Below, piece after piece: positions 24,918-32,367 of a stretch of DNA of 64,000 bases. Source of the stretch: JADKAV01 sp963818505 (GTDB lineage: Bacteria; Actinomycetota; Actinomycetes; S36-B12; UBA10799); assembly GCA_963818505.1 (NCBI GenBank), contig CAWFSJ010000005.1, forward strand, positions 62,001 through 126,000. Direction: 5' to 3'. A program made the position numbers and the translations under genes. The notes beneath the pieces were generated by a model. It made no database searches, had not been told where the DNA came from, and was given only the letters and a program-made list of their open reading frames with translations. Numbering within the stretch: the stretch's first letter is position 1; each line of letters begins with the position of its first letter.

Positions 24918-25465
24918 TGCGGTTTCGCGTCGGGCTCGCGCAGGTACCACGGCCGCGCAGGAAGGTCCGCGTGCACCTGTAACAGGTCCGCCGCATCGAC
25001 TTGATCCAACAACCCGAGGTCGGGATAGCGCTGCACCGCAGGACCCACCACCGTCGCCCCCGGCCACATTTCGGCGACGCGGGAAGGTGGTACCACCACG
25101 GGGCCCGCCACTCGCCGTCCCGCGGCATACAGCGCCGCGAAGACCTCGCGGCGTCGGGCATCGGTGACCACCACGCCATCTCCGATTCGCGCGCCCAGGC
25201 CGTCGAGGGAGCAGACGCCCCACACCGGAACACCCAAGGCCTGCGCAATGGTGACAGCCGTGACAACCCCGACCCGAAGGCCCGTGTACGGGCCCGGACC
25301 GACGCCCACCACGATGCTTTCGACCAGTGACAGGTCCGGGGCCACTTCGCGTATCAGCAGGGCCAGATGCTCGGCGTGGCCCGTGGGGGCATCGACGGCC
25401 GCGCGCGAGCCGGCGAAGGCCGTCGTGCACTGGGCCGTCGAAGTATCCATCGCCAGGACGCTCAC
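24914..25465 (-). CDS. tsaB: tRNA threonylcarbamoyladenosine biosynthesis protein TsaB
   Basis: TsaB is the partner of TsaD in t6A synthesis, an ASKHA-fold protein without the metal site. The 183-residue protein begins MSVLAMDTSTAQCTTAF and has the family signature VGVGPGPYTGLRVGVVTA near residue 55. It is slightly shorter than E. coli TsaB (about 231), as in other actinobacteria. GTG start overlaps the tsaE stop; its stop overlaps the rimI ATG. Confidence 0.94.
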   Translation of the reverse strand: MSVLAMDTSTAQCTTAFAGSRAAVDAPTGHAEHLALLIREVAPDLSLVESIVVGVGPGPYTGLRVGVVTAVTIAQALGVPVWGVCSLDGLGARIGDGVVVTDARRREVFAALYAAGRRVAGPVVVPPSRVAEMWPGATVVGPAVQRYPDLGLLDQVDAADLLQVHADLPARPWYLREPDAKPQ

Positions 25466-25908
25466 AGGGGGACCTCCCGGCCCACGCCGATGATCGTCAC
25501 TAGCCGTCCATCCCCGAGAGTTTCAATCTCGACCAGCAGGTGCGCGTCCGCGAGCCCCTCGGCAAGCCCGCGTCCCCACTCCACACACACAACATCGTCG
25601 TCGCCTGCCAGGTCGAGATCGTCCAGTTCCGAGGCACTCGACAGGCGGTAAGCGTCTGCGTGCACCAATGCCGGTCCACCCACCACCGACGGGTGCCGTC
25701 GCGCGATCACGAAGGTCGGGCTGGTCACCGCACCCCGCACGCCCAGGCCCTCCCCGACTCCCCGCATGATCGTCGTCTTGCCCGCTCCGAGGTCGCCGTG
25801 CAGGATCACCAGGTCGCCTGCCACCAGCCTCATCCCGAGCAGTCGGCCGAGTTCGACCATCGCCTCGGGGGACTCCACCTCACGCTGCACGGGCTGCGGC
25901 GAATGCAA
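25462..25908 (-). CDS. tsaE: tRNA threonylcarbamoyladenosine biosynthesis ATPase TsaE
   Basis: TsaE is the P-loop ATPase that resets the TsaBD complex. The 148-residue protein has Walker A HGDLGAGKTT near residue 38, the SPTF segment (TSPTFVIARRH), HADAYRL and the late CVEWGRGL. The TTG at 25908 is taken as start because AGAGGA lies nine bases upstream; GTG codons at 25890 and 25878 are alternatives. With the TTG start the gene overlaps the end of the hydrolase gene by 29 bp. Confidence 0.92.
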   Translation of the reverse strand: MHSPQPVQREVESPEAMVELGRLLGMRLVAGDLVILHGDLGAGKTTIMRGVGEGLGVRGAVTSPTFVIARRHPSVVGGPALVHADAYRLSSASELDDLDLAGDDDVVCVEWGRGLAEGLADAHLLVEIETLGDGRLVTIIGVGREVPL

Positions 25909-26887
25909 GACGCACGATCCTCTCGGTGACGTAGTCAGGCTGCTCTAGTTGGAGCATGTGGCCACCGCCTGTGACGACGGTGGCCTCCGCGTCGGGCAAC
26001 TGGCTGGCGATACGCCGGGTGTGCGACGGCGGAGTCAGCACATCGGCGTCACCGCAGGTCACGAACGCCGGAATGTCACCGAACACCTTGAGCGCGTCGA
26101 ACTTGTCGTGGGCGAGCAGGGTCGGCAAGAAGTCCAGAACGGTCTCCATGGAGGTGGCGTTGAGCATGTCGACGGTGAACTGGCCCAAGGAGTTGGGGGC
26201 GTCGGGGCCTATTGCGTTGCGCCTCGTCGCCACAAGGTTGAGGTCGGTGCGGCGGATCTGGTGGATCAGTGAGTCCAGCGGAACCCGGCCGGGCCGACGG
26301 GCGTTGATCCCGGCTTCGGCTCGCTTCGCCAGACTCGGCGGGAGACCGAGGAAGTCGGCCGAGAGGTGACCACAACTGGTGGCGACGAACCCGACCCCGG
26401 CCACCCGCTCGTGCACGAGGTCGGGGAACTGGTCGCCAAGAGCCATGATGGTCATCCCGCCCATCGAGTGGCCCACGAGCGTCAGGGGACCGGTCGGGGC
26501 CAACGCTTCGATGACGGACTTGAGGTCGCGCCCGAGTTGATCCAGCGAGTTGTGATCGGCCGGCCCCCGCTCGCTGCGTCCATGTCCGCGTTGATCCCAC
26601 AGGACCAGCCGGGCACGGCCGCGCAATTGCTTGCGCTGGAAGTGCCAACTGTCCTGATTGAGGCAATAACCATGGGCGATCACCACAGTCGGGGCGGAAG
26701 GCCCAGCGGGATGGACTTCGGCGTACAAGTGCGCCCCATCGTCGGCGCGCACCCAATGCGGCTCACCGCGGACCGAGCCGAAATCCTCGTGCAGGAACGG
26801 ATCGGCGCGCCAGGGTTTACGCATCACCAGGTGCTCGGCCGCGATCCCGGCCACCACCCCCGCTGCCAGCGCCACCAGTGCCCTCAC
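25880..26887 (-). CDS. Alpha/beta hydrolase in the alr-tsaE operon
   Basis: A 335-residue alpha/beta hydrolase. Oxyanion HGYCLNQDSWHFQ, nucleophile in VGHSMGGM near residue 143, acid in CGDADVLTPP, histidine in GGGHMLQLEQ. The N-terminus (MRALVALAAGVVAGIAAEHLV) is hydrophobic and could anchor it to the membrane. A hydrolase between alr and tsaE is common in actinobacteria; its substrate is unknown. GTG start overlaps the alr stop (GTGA). Confidence 0.87.
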   Translation of the reverse strand: MRALVALAAGVVAGIAAEHLVMRKPWRADPFLHEDFGSVRGEPHWVRADDGAHLYAEVHPAGPSAPTVVIAHGYCLNQDSWHFQRKQLRGRARLVLWDQRGHGRSERGPADHNSLDQLGRDLKSVIEALAPTGPLTLVGHSMGGMTIMALGDQFPDLVHERVAGVGFVATSCGHLSADFLGLPPSLAKRAEAGINARRPGRVPLDSLIHQIRRTDLNLVATRRNAIGPDAPNSLGQFTVDMLNATSMETVLDFLPTLLAHDKFDALKVFGDIPAFVTCGDADVLTPPSHTRRIASQLPDAEATVVTGGGHMLQLEQPDYVTERIVRLAFAAARAA

Positions 26888-28014
26888 GATCCACCTCCGG
26901 TGTAGACCCGCTCGACTCTGGGACCCAACCGGGTCACGATCTCGTAGCCGATGGTGCCGGTCACCTCGGCCCAGTCCTCCGCCAATGGAACCCCGTCAAG
27001 ACCGCTGCCGAACAACACCACCTCGTCGCCCTCCTGCGCCGAGTCGTCGCCGAGGTCGAGGACGAACTGGTCCATGCAGACCCGCCCAGCGACCTTCCGA
27101 CGCTTTCCCGCGGCGAAGACCGGCCCGACATTGGTCGCGTGGCGCGGGATCCCGTCGGCGTAACCGAGCGGGACGACGGCTGTGGTCGAGTCGGCCCCCA
27201 GGGTGTAGAGGTGACCATAGGACAGACCCGCACCTGCGGGCAGATGCTTGACGACGCTGAGTTCGGCGACCAGAGTCATCACCGGTCGTAAGCCCAGGTC
27301 GGCGGGGGTCCCCATCGCGGCCCCAGGGCTGATTCCGTACATGGCGATCCCGGGCCGCACCATCGTGAAGTGGGCATCGGGCAGCGCCAGGGTGGCTGCG
27401 GAGTTGGCCAGGTGCCGGTGCTCAACCTGCAGGTTCATCGACTCGACAGTTGACACAACCTGGCCGAACCGTTGGATCTGGACGGTGTTGAGCGGATTGC
27501 GGGGGTCGTCAGCCACTGTGAAGTGCGACCAGATGCCCACAATCTGCAGGACGCCGCTGTCCTGCAAGGACTTGGCCACTTCAACGAAAGCGGGCCACTG
27601 CTCCATCGGGCACCCGGCCCGGCCCAAGCCGGTGTCGGCCTTCAAGTGCACGCGTGCTCTGCGCCCCGTGGCTCTGTGCGCGGCAGCCACCACGTCGAGC
27701 TGGGCGGGAGTGGACACCCCGAGATCAACGTCTGCTTCGAGCACGTCCGCCCATGGGTCCGACGGGCTGGCCAGCCAGGTCAGGATGGGTCCGTCGTCAC
27801 CATGGGCACGAAGCTGCAGCGCCTCCGTGAACAGGGCCACACCCAGCCAGTCGGACCCGGATTCACGGGCCGCTCGGGCCATCGGCAACAGACCGTGGCC
27901 GTAGGCGTCGGCCTTGACGATGGCCATCTGCGCGCTGCCCGGGGCAGCCGAACGCAGGCGGTCGAGGTTGTGCGCGAATGCGTCGAGATCGATTCGCGCC
28001 TGCGCGCGTGTCAC
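26884..28014 (-). CDS. alr: Alanine racemase
   Basis: A PLP enzyme making D-alanine for peptidoglycan. The 376-residue protein has the PLP lysine in IVKADAYGHG near residue 34, a beta barrel C-terminal domain with the catalytic tyrosine region GLSYGHLYT, and the active-site loop RVCMDQFVLDLGD. Normal length. The GTG at 28014 gives MTRAQARIDLDAFAHN; its Shine-Dalgarno is weak. It is separated from nnr by 35 bp on the same strand. Confidence 0.96.
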   Translation of the reverse strand: MTRAQARIDLDAFAHNLDRLRSAAPGSAQMAIVKADAYGHGLLPMARAARESGSDWLGVALFTEALQLRAHGDDGPILTWLASPSDPWADVLEADVDLGVSTPAQLDVVAAAHRATGRRARVHLKADTGLGRAGCPMEQWPAFVEVAKSLQDSGVLQIVGIWSHFTVADDPRNPLNTVQIQRFGQVVSTVESMNLQVEHRHLANSAATLALPDAHFTMVRPGIAMYGISPGAAMGTPADLGLRPVMTLVAELSVVKHLPAGAGLSYGHLYTLGADSTTAVVPLGYADGIPRHATNVGPVFAAGKRRKVAGRVCMDQFVLDLGDDSAQEGDEVVLFGSGLDGVPLAEDWAEVTGTIGYEIVTRLGPRVERVYTGGGS

Positions 28015-28049
28015 CTGTCAATCGTATCTGCGCCGGGAGCGCCGGTGAC

Positions 28050-29417
28050 TCACCCAGAAGCCGCGGCCCAAGCGACGGCGGAGCGTACCTGGTCTGCGAT
28101 GTCCTGACTGGTTGCCGGGAACGCGGCCAGCAGACCGGCCTGCCCGTGGACCAGAGCCGCGCAGGCAGCCACCTTCGCCAGATCGGCCAACTGGGGGTCG
28201 CGGCCCACGAAGGTGCGCGCCAGCATCGCCCCCAGCAGCCCCGACAGCACGTCTCCGCTGCCCGCCGCGGCAAGGTTGTGACTGCTGTGGGTGTTGATGA
28301 ACACCTCGCCGCCAGGTGCGGCCACGATCGTCACCGCACCCTTGAGCAGGACCACGACCTTGAGTTCGGCTGCGGCGGCGCGAACGGCGGCGACGGGGTC
28401 GGTCCCTGGCTGGTAGCCGAGTCTTGCGAACTCGCCGGTGTGCGGCGTGATGATCACCGGACCGGGCGTGACCTTGGTCAGGGCCTCGGCATCCAGGACC
28501 ACCGGTCGCCCGGACCCCAACGCAGTTGAGACGGCCTGCGCCAGCCGGTCCTCATCGGCCAGTCCCGGACCGACCACGTAGGCATCGGTTCTGCCTGAAG
28601 TCGCCACCACATCGGGGAACCCCCCGACCGGCGACCTGACCATGCCGGCGTCACCGTGTCGCGCCCCGGCCACACACAGATGACCTGCCCCCGGGTACTT
28701 GGTGGAGCCGGCGGCGACGGACACCACCCCGCGCGTGTACTTGTTGTCCGCGAATCCTGGCCGCGGGAAGAACTCGGCGGCGTCGTCACGTTCGACCACG
28801 TTGACCGTCGCGGGCGGCAGGGTCGCACCGAGGCCGATGTCCACCAGATGCACCTGACCGCAGACGTCCGGGCGCAGCACCACGCCGGGTTTGAGCGTTC
28901 CGAACGTGACCGTGTTGTCCGCGGCCCAGACTTCGCCGGGCACATCGCCGGTGTCCGGTTGCAGGCCGCTGGGGAGGTCGACAGCGATGGTCAGGTCGGC
29001 GTCGACCGTGTCCCGGATCTGAACGGCGCCCGGACGCAGTGGCCCGGAGCCCCCGATCCCCACGACCGCATCGAGCACGACATGCGACCGGCGCGGTGCA
29101 CGCACCCGGGCGCCCTCGCGCAGCGCGGCGCGAAGTCCCGCGGGGTGCAAGGTGTCGGAGGTCGCCACGATGTCCACTGAAACCCCGCGCCGGGCGAGTT
29201 GGGACGCGGCGAACAGGGCGTCGCCACCGTTGTTACCCGACCCGGCCACCACCGCCAGGCGAATCCCCCTGAGCCGGCCGAAGTGCTCACGAATCAACCG
29301 AGCTGAGACCACCGCCAATCCTGTGGCAGCCCGCTGCATCAGAGCACCGTCGGGCATCTGGGCCATGAGTGCTTCTTCAGCGTCCCGAATTGTCGCGACA
29401 TCGTGAACCGGCTTCAT
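28050..29417 (-). CDS. nnr: Bifunctional NAD(P)H-hydrate epimerase / ADP-dependent dehydratase
   Basis: Repairs hydrated NAD(P)H. The 455-residue protein fuses an N-terminal epimerase (YjeF_N, with VAGSGNNGGDALFAASQL near residue 60 and the Asp in VDLPSGLQPDTG) to a C-terminal ribokinase-like dehydratase (VIITPHTGEFARL, then NLAAAGSGDVLSGLLGAML near residue 395). The ATG at 29417 is chosen because sequence upstream in the frame is repeat DNA. Tandem repeats and two palindromic elements lie immediately upstream. Confidence 0.95.
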   Translation of the reverse strand: MKPVHDVATIRDAEEALMAQMPDGALMQRAATGLAVVSARLIREHFGRLRGIRLAVVAGSGNNGGDALFAASQLARRGVSVDIVATSDTLHPAGLRAALREGARVRAPRRSHVVLDAVVGIGGSGPLRPGAVQIRDTVDADLTIAVDLPSGLQPDTGDVPGEVWAADNTVTFGTLKPGVVLRPDVCGQVHLVDIGLGATLPPATVNVVERDDAAEFFPRPGFADNKYTRGVVSVAAGSTKYPGAGHLCVAGARHGDAGMVRSPVGGFPDVVATSGRTDAYVVGPGLADEDRLAQAVSTALGSGRPVVLDAEALTKVTPGPVIITPHTGEFARLGYQPGTDPVAAVRAAAAELKVVVLLKGAVTIVAAPGGEVFINTHSSHNLAAAGSGDVLSGLLGAMLARTFVGRDPQLADLAKVAACAALVHGQAGLLAAFPATSQDIADQVRSAVAWAAASG

Positions 29418-29479
29418 ACACCCATCGTGGCCGACATACCGGGCCTGCGGCCACCCGCGTCGCCGAAGCACCCGCCCGC

Positions 29480-29539
29480 GTTGCCGAGCACCCGCCCGCG
29501 TTGCCGAGCACCCGCCCGCGTTGCCGAGCACCCGCCCGC
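29480..29539. repeat. Three 20-bp tandem repeats abutting palindromic element copy 6
   Basis: GTTGCCGAGCACCCGCCCGC occurs three times without gaps (29480, 29500, 29520), with a degenerate fourth unit just before (from about 29458). The unit ends in CCCGC, the same sequence that flanks many palindromic elements, and a variant precedes copy 7. Confidence 0.95.
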
Positions 29540-29607
29540 GTTAGAGGTTGTCCTGTTGGTTAGCGAATCCACGCGTTGTTTCGCTAACCAGGACCACAAC
29601 CTCTAAC
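29540..29607. repeat. 68-bp palindromic element, copy 6
   Basis: Outer arms are exact. Middle segments CCTGTTG (left) and CAGGACC (right) do not pair fully. Loop TCCACGCGTTGT is the reverse complement of the loop in copies 2-5 although the flanks (CCCGC left, CAGGGC right) have the same orientation. Confidence 0.95.
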
Positions 29608-29670
29608 CAGGGCAACCAAGCCAGCCGGCTCAGCTCAAGCACCCGCCCGCGTCGCCGAGCACCCGCCCGC

Positions 29671-29738
29671 GTTAGAGGTTGTCCTGTTGGTTAGCGAATC
29701 CACGCGTTGTTTCGCTAACCAGGACCACAACCTCTAAC
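29671..29738. repeat. 68-bp palindromic element, copy 7
   Basis: Identical to copy 6 and 131 bp from it. The sequence after each copy (CAGGGCAACCAAGCCAG then CGGCTCAGC) is nearly the same; after copy 7 it runs into the stop of eno at 29761, so the duplicated unit derives from this locus. The 29418-29760 gap holds only these repeats. Confidence 0.95.
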
Positions 29739-29760
29739 CAGGGCAACCAAGCCAGTCGGC

Positions 29761-31038
29761 TCAGCCGTTGAAGCGGGGGAAGGATCGCCGGCCGCTGTAA
29801 ACCGCGGCGTCGTCGAGTTCCTCCTCGATGCGCAGCAGCTGGTTGTACTTGGCCACGCGCTCCGAACGCGCGGGTGCGCCGGTCTTGATCTGGCCGCAGT
29901 CGGTGGCCACGGCCAGGTCAGCGATCGTGGTGTCCTCAGTCTCACCCGAGCGGTGGCTCATCATGCAGGTGTAGCCCGAGCGGTGCGCTAGAGCTACTGC
30001 GTCAAGGGTCTCGGTCAGCGAGCCGATCTGGTTGACCTTGACCAGCAGCGAGTTGGCGGCGGCCTTCTCGATGCCGTCGGCCAGGCGCACCGGGTTGGTC
30101 ACGAACAGGTCGTCGCCGACGATCTGGACGCGGTCGCCCACGCTGGCGGTCAGTTCGATCCAGCCCTGCCAGTCGTCCTCGGCCAGCGGGTCCTCGATGG
30201 ACACCAAGGGGTAGTCATCGAGCAGGCCCGCGTAGTAGGCGGCCATCTCGGATGCGGTCTTGGACGCACCCTCGAATGTGTACGCCCCGTCGGCGAAGAA
30301 TTCGGTGGCCGCAGCGTCCAGCGCCAGCGCGATGTCCGAACCAAGAGCCAGCCCGGTGGCCTGGACGGCCTCACCGATCAGGTCGAGCGCGTCACGGTTG
30401 GTCGGCAGGTCCGGGGCGAAGCCACCCTCGTCGCCGAGGCCAGTGGACAGCCCGCGCTTCTTGAGCACCGACTTCAGCGCCTGGTAAACCTCAGCACCCA
30501 TACGCAGGGCGGTGTTGAAGTCGTCGGCACCGATCGGCGCGATCATGAACTCCTGGATGTCCACGCCGGTGTCGGCGTGGGCCCCTCCGTTGAGGATGTT
30601 CATCATCGGCACCGGCAGCACGTGGGCCTGCGGTCCGCCGACGTAGCGGAACAAGGGCAGTCCGGCCGAATCCGCAGCAGCGCGAGCCACGGCCAGCGAG
30701 ACCCCAAGGATGGCGTTGGCGCCCAGGCGGCTTTTGTTGGGGGTTCCGTCCAAATCGATCATCAACTGGTCGATCAGTCGCTGCTCGCTGGCTTCGCATC
30801 CCTCGACCTCACCGGCGATGGCATCCTCGACCGCGGCCACGGCCTCCAGAACACCCTTGCCGCCGTAGCGCTCCCCGCCGTCGCGGCGCTCCGAGGCTTC
30901 GAAGGCACCCGTGGACGCTCCGCTGGGAACCGCCGCGCGGCCGAGCGAACCATCTTCCAGGCCCACCTCAACCTCAACGGTCGGGTTCCCCCGGGAGTCC
31001 AGAATCTCCCGTGCGATGACAGCGACGATCTCAGCCAC
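29761..31038 (-). CDS. eno: Enolase
   Basis: Converts 2-phosphoglycerate to phosphoenolpyruvate. The 425-residue protein has the usual start MAEIVAVIAREILDSRGNPT, the catalytic Glu region GDEGGFAPD, metal ligands in SIEDPLAEDDW and VGDDLFVTN, and the catalytic lysine and SHRSGETED segment. Length is normal. A good Shine-Dalgarno (AGGAGG) precedes the start. mazG lies 61 bp upstream, same strand. Confidence 0.98.
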   Translation of the reverse strand: MAEIVAVIAREILDSRGNPTVEVEVGLEDGSLGRAAVPSGASTGAFEASERRDGGERYGGKGVLEAVAAVEDAIAGEVEGCEASEQRLIDQLMIDLDGTPNKSRLGANAILGVSLAVARAAADSAGLPLFRYVGGPQAHVLPVPMMNILNGGAHADTGVDIQEFMIAPIGADDFNTALRMGAEVYQALKSVLKKRGLSTGLGDEGGFAPDLPTNRDALDLIGEAVQATGLALGSDIALALDAAATEFFADGAYTFEGASKTASEMAAYYAGLLDDYPLVSIEDPLAEDDWQGWIELTASVGDRVQIVGDDLFVTNPVRLADGIEKAAANSLLVKVNQIGSLTETLDAVALAHRSGYTCMMSHRSGETEDTTIADLAVATDCGQIKTGAPARSERVAKYNQLLRIEEELDDAAVYSGRRSFPRFNG

Positions 31039-31099
31039 GATTCCTCCTTGTTCGGCCTACTTGCGAGCCTATCGGCTGCGGCCGGGGCCACCACCCGTG

Positions 31100-31750
31100 C
31101 TACCGGCTCTGCACCTCAGCCCGCCGCAGATCGTCGCGCAGGCCCATGGCCGCCCTGCGGGTCGCCGCATCGGCGTCAACCCCGCGCGCCTGGGCAGCCG
31201 CCACCAGACCGAGGATCGCCTCGCCCACATCCATCTCGTCCAGCAGCCCTGCCAGCCTCGGGTCCGGTGAGGGAATCTCGACGCCGCCCTTCTGCGCACG
31301 GTGCAGCAACTTCTCGATCAAGGGCAGGGCAGGCATCGCCATCGGAACCCCGTCGGTGACCGACGTGCGGCCCTTCTCCTGACGCTTGCGCTCGAACCAG
31401 GCCGCCTCGACGTCGGCAGCGGTGTCAGCGCTCGCCCCGGCGAACACGTGCGGGTGCCGGGCGATGAGCTTGTCAGCAATACCCCCGGCGACGTCATCGA
31501 TGTCGAAGGGCTGCTCGGACTCTTGCCCGATCCGGGCGTGGAAAACCACCTGCAGCAGGAGATCCCCGAGTTCTTCGATCAACCCAGCGCGGTCGTCAGC
31601 GTCGATCGCTTCGATGGTCTCGTAGGTCTCCTCGACCAAGTACTGCACGAGACTGGCGTGGGTCTGCTCAGCGTCCCACGGACAGCCGCCGGGTGACCGA
31701 AGCCGGTCCATCACCGCCAACAGGTCCAGCAGGCGCGCGCCCTGGGTCAC
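31100..31750 (-). CDS. mazG: Nucleoside triphosphate pyrophosphohydrolase MazG
   Basis: A 216-residue house-cleaning NTPase that hydrolyses abnormal NTPs. The single MazG domain has LRSPGGCPWDAEQTHASL and the metal-binding EETYETIEAID and EELGDLLLQVVFHA (ExxE plus ExxD pattern) at residues 40-75. A C-terminal helical part follows. It overlaps the upstream lipoprotein stop (GTGA), so the two are co-translated. Confidence 0.94.
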   Translation of the reverse strand: MTQGARLLDLLAVMDRLRSPGGCPWDAEQTHASLVQYLVEETYETIEAIDADDRAGLIEELGDLLLQVVFHARIGQESEQPFDIDDVAGGIADKLIARHPHVFAGASADTAADVEAAWFERKRQEKGRTSVTDGVPMAMPALPLIEKLLHRAQKGGVEIPSPDPRLAGLLDEMDVGEAILGLVAAAQARGVDADAATRRAAMGLRDDLRRAEVQSR

Positions 31751-32364
31751 GAGGCGGGAGGCAGTCCGGTCAACGCCTCGGTGGACACCACCGGCGTGGA
31801 TAGGTCATCGGGCAGGGCGCCCACCGAGAGCTGTTCGGCGTCCCACGTACCGAACCGCGGACTCACCTGCGGGTCGAGTTCGTCACTCAACTGCTGGACT
31901 GCGGTGAGCAGGCCGGTCTGCCCGCTCGGGTCATCACCGGTGATCGTGAACTGGCTCATCGCTTCAACCAGCAGCGTGGTGCGCACAACCTCGGGAATCA
32001 TGTCGGGCAGCACGCCAGCCTGAAGGGCACCCTGTTCGAGAGCCTCCTGGCCACCGGCGCGCTCCACCTCATCGGCGATCGCCGCGTCGACCTCACCCTT
32101 GCTGACATCCACGCCCTTGCTCACGGCGAGTTCATCGACGAGTTCGCCCACGATCCATCGGGAAAGCACCGCCTGCGACACCTGCGCGCTCTGCGGAATG
32201 CCCAACTTCTCGGCCAACTCGGAGGTGGTGCTGGCCAAGTCGGAATCGGTCAGCCGCTGTTCCCCGACGACCGCCGCAGAGCCCGCAAGGGGCTGCCCGC
32301 AGCCCGCCAGCCCGATCCCCGCCGCCAGCAGTACCGGCACCCAGCCCTTGATCGACACACTCAC
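31747..32364 (-). CDS. SurA-N-like lipoprotein
   Basis: A 205-residue lipoprotein: hydrophobic leader WVPVLLAAGIGLAGC with lipobox LAGC, then a helical region like the SurA N-terminal chaperone domain (GEQRLTDSDLASTTSELAEKL and VVRTTLLVEAMSQF). There is no PPIase domain. A lipoprotein in the mfd-eno interval (LpqU in mycobacteria, SurA-like ones in streptomycetes) is typical. It probably assists exported proteins. The GTG at 32364 or 32358 could be the start; GAGGAG lies six bases before the latter. Confidence 0.85.
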   Translation of the reverse strand: MSVSIKGWVPVLLAAGIGLAGCGQPLAGSAAVVGEQRLTDSDLASTTSELAEKLGIPQSAQVSQAVLSRWIVGELVDELAVSKGVDVSKGEVDAAIADEVERAGGQEALEQGALQAGVLPDMIPEVVRTTLLVEAMSQFTITGDDPSGQTGLLTAVQQLSDELDPQVSPRFGTWDAEQLSVGALPDDLSTPVVSTEALTGLPPAS

Positions 32365-32367
32365 TCC

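Noticed and set aside
19301..29606. Short open frames through the palindromic elements encoding peptides such as SLAKQRVDSL or LTNRTTSNAG
   Set aside because: They occur on both strands of the same repeats, lack ribosome sites and follow repeat sequence, so they are by-products of the palindrome.
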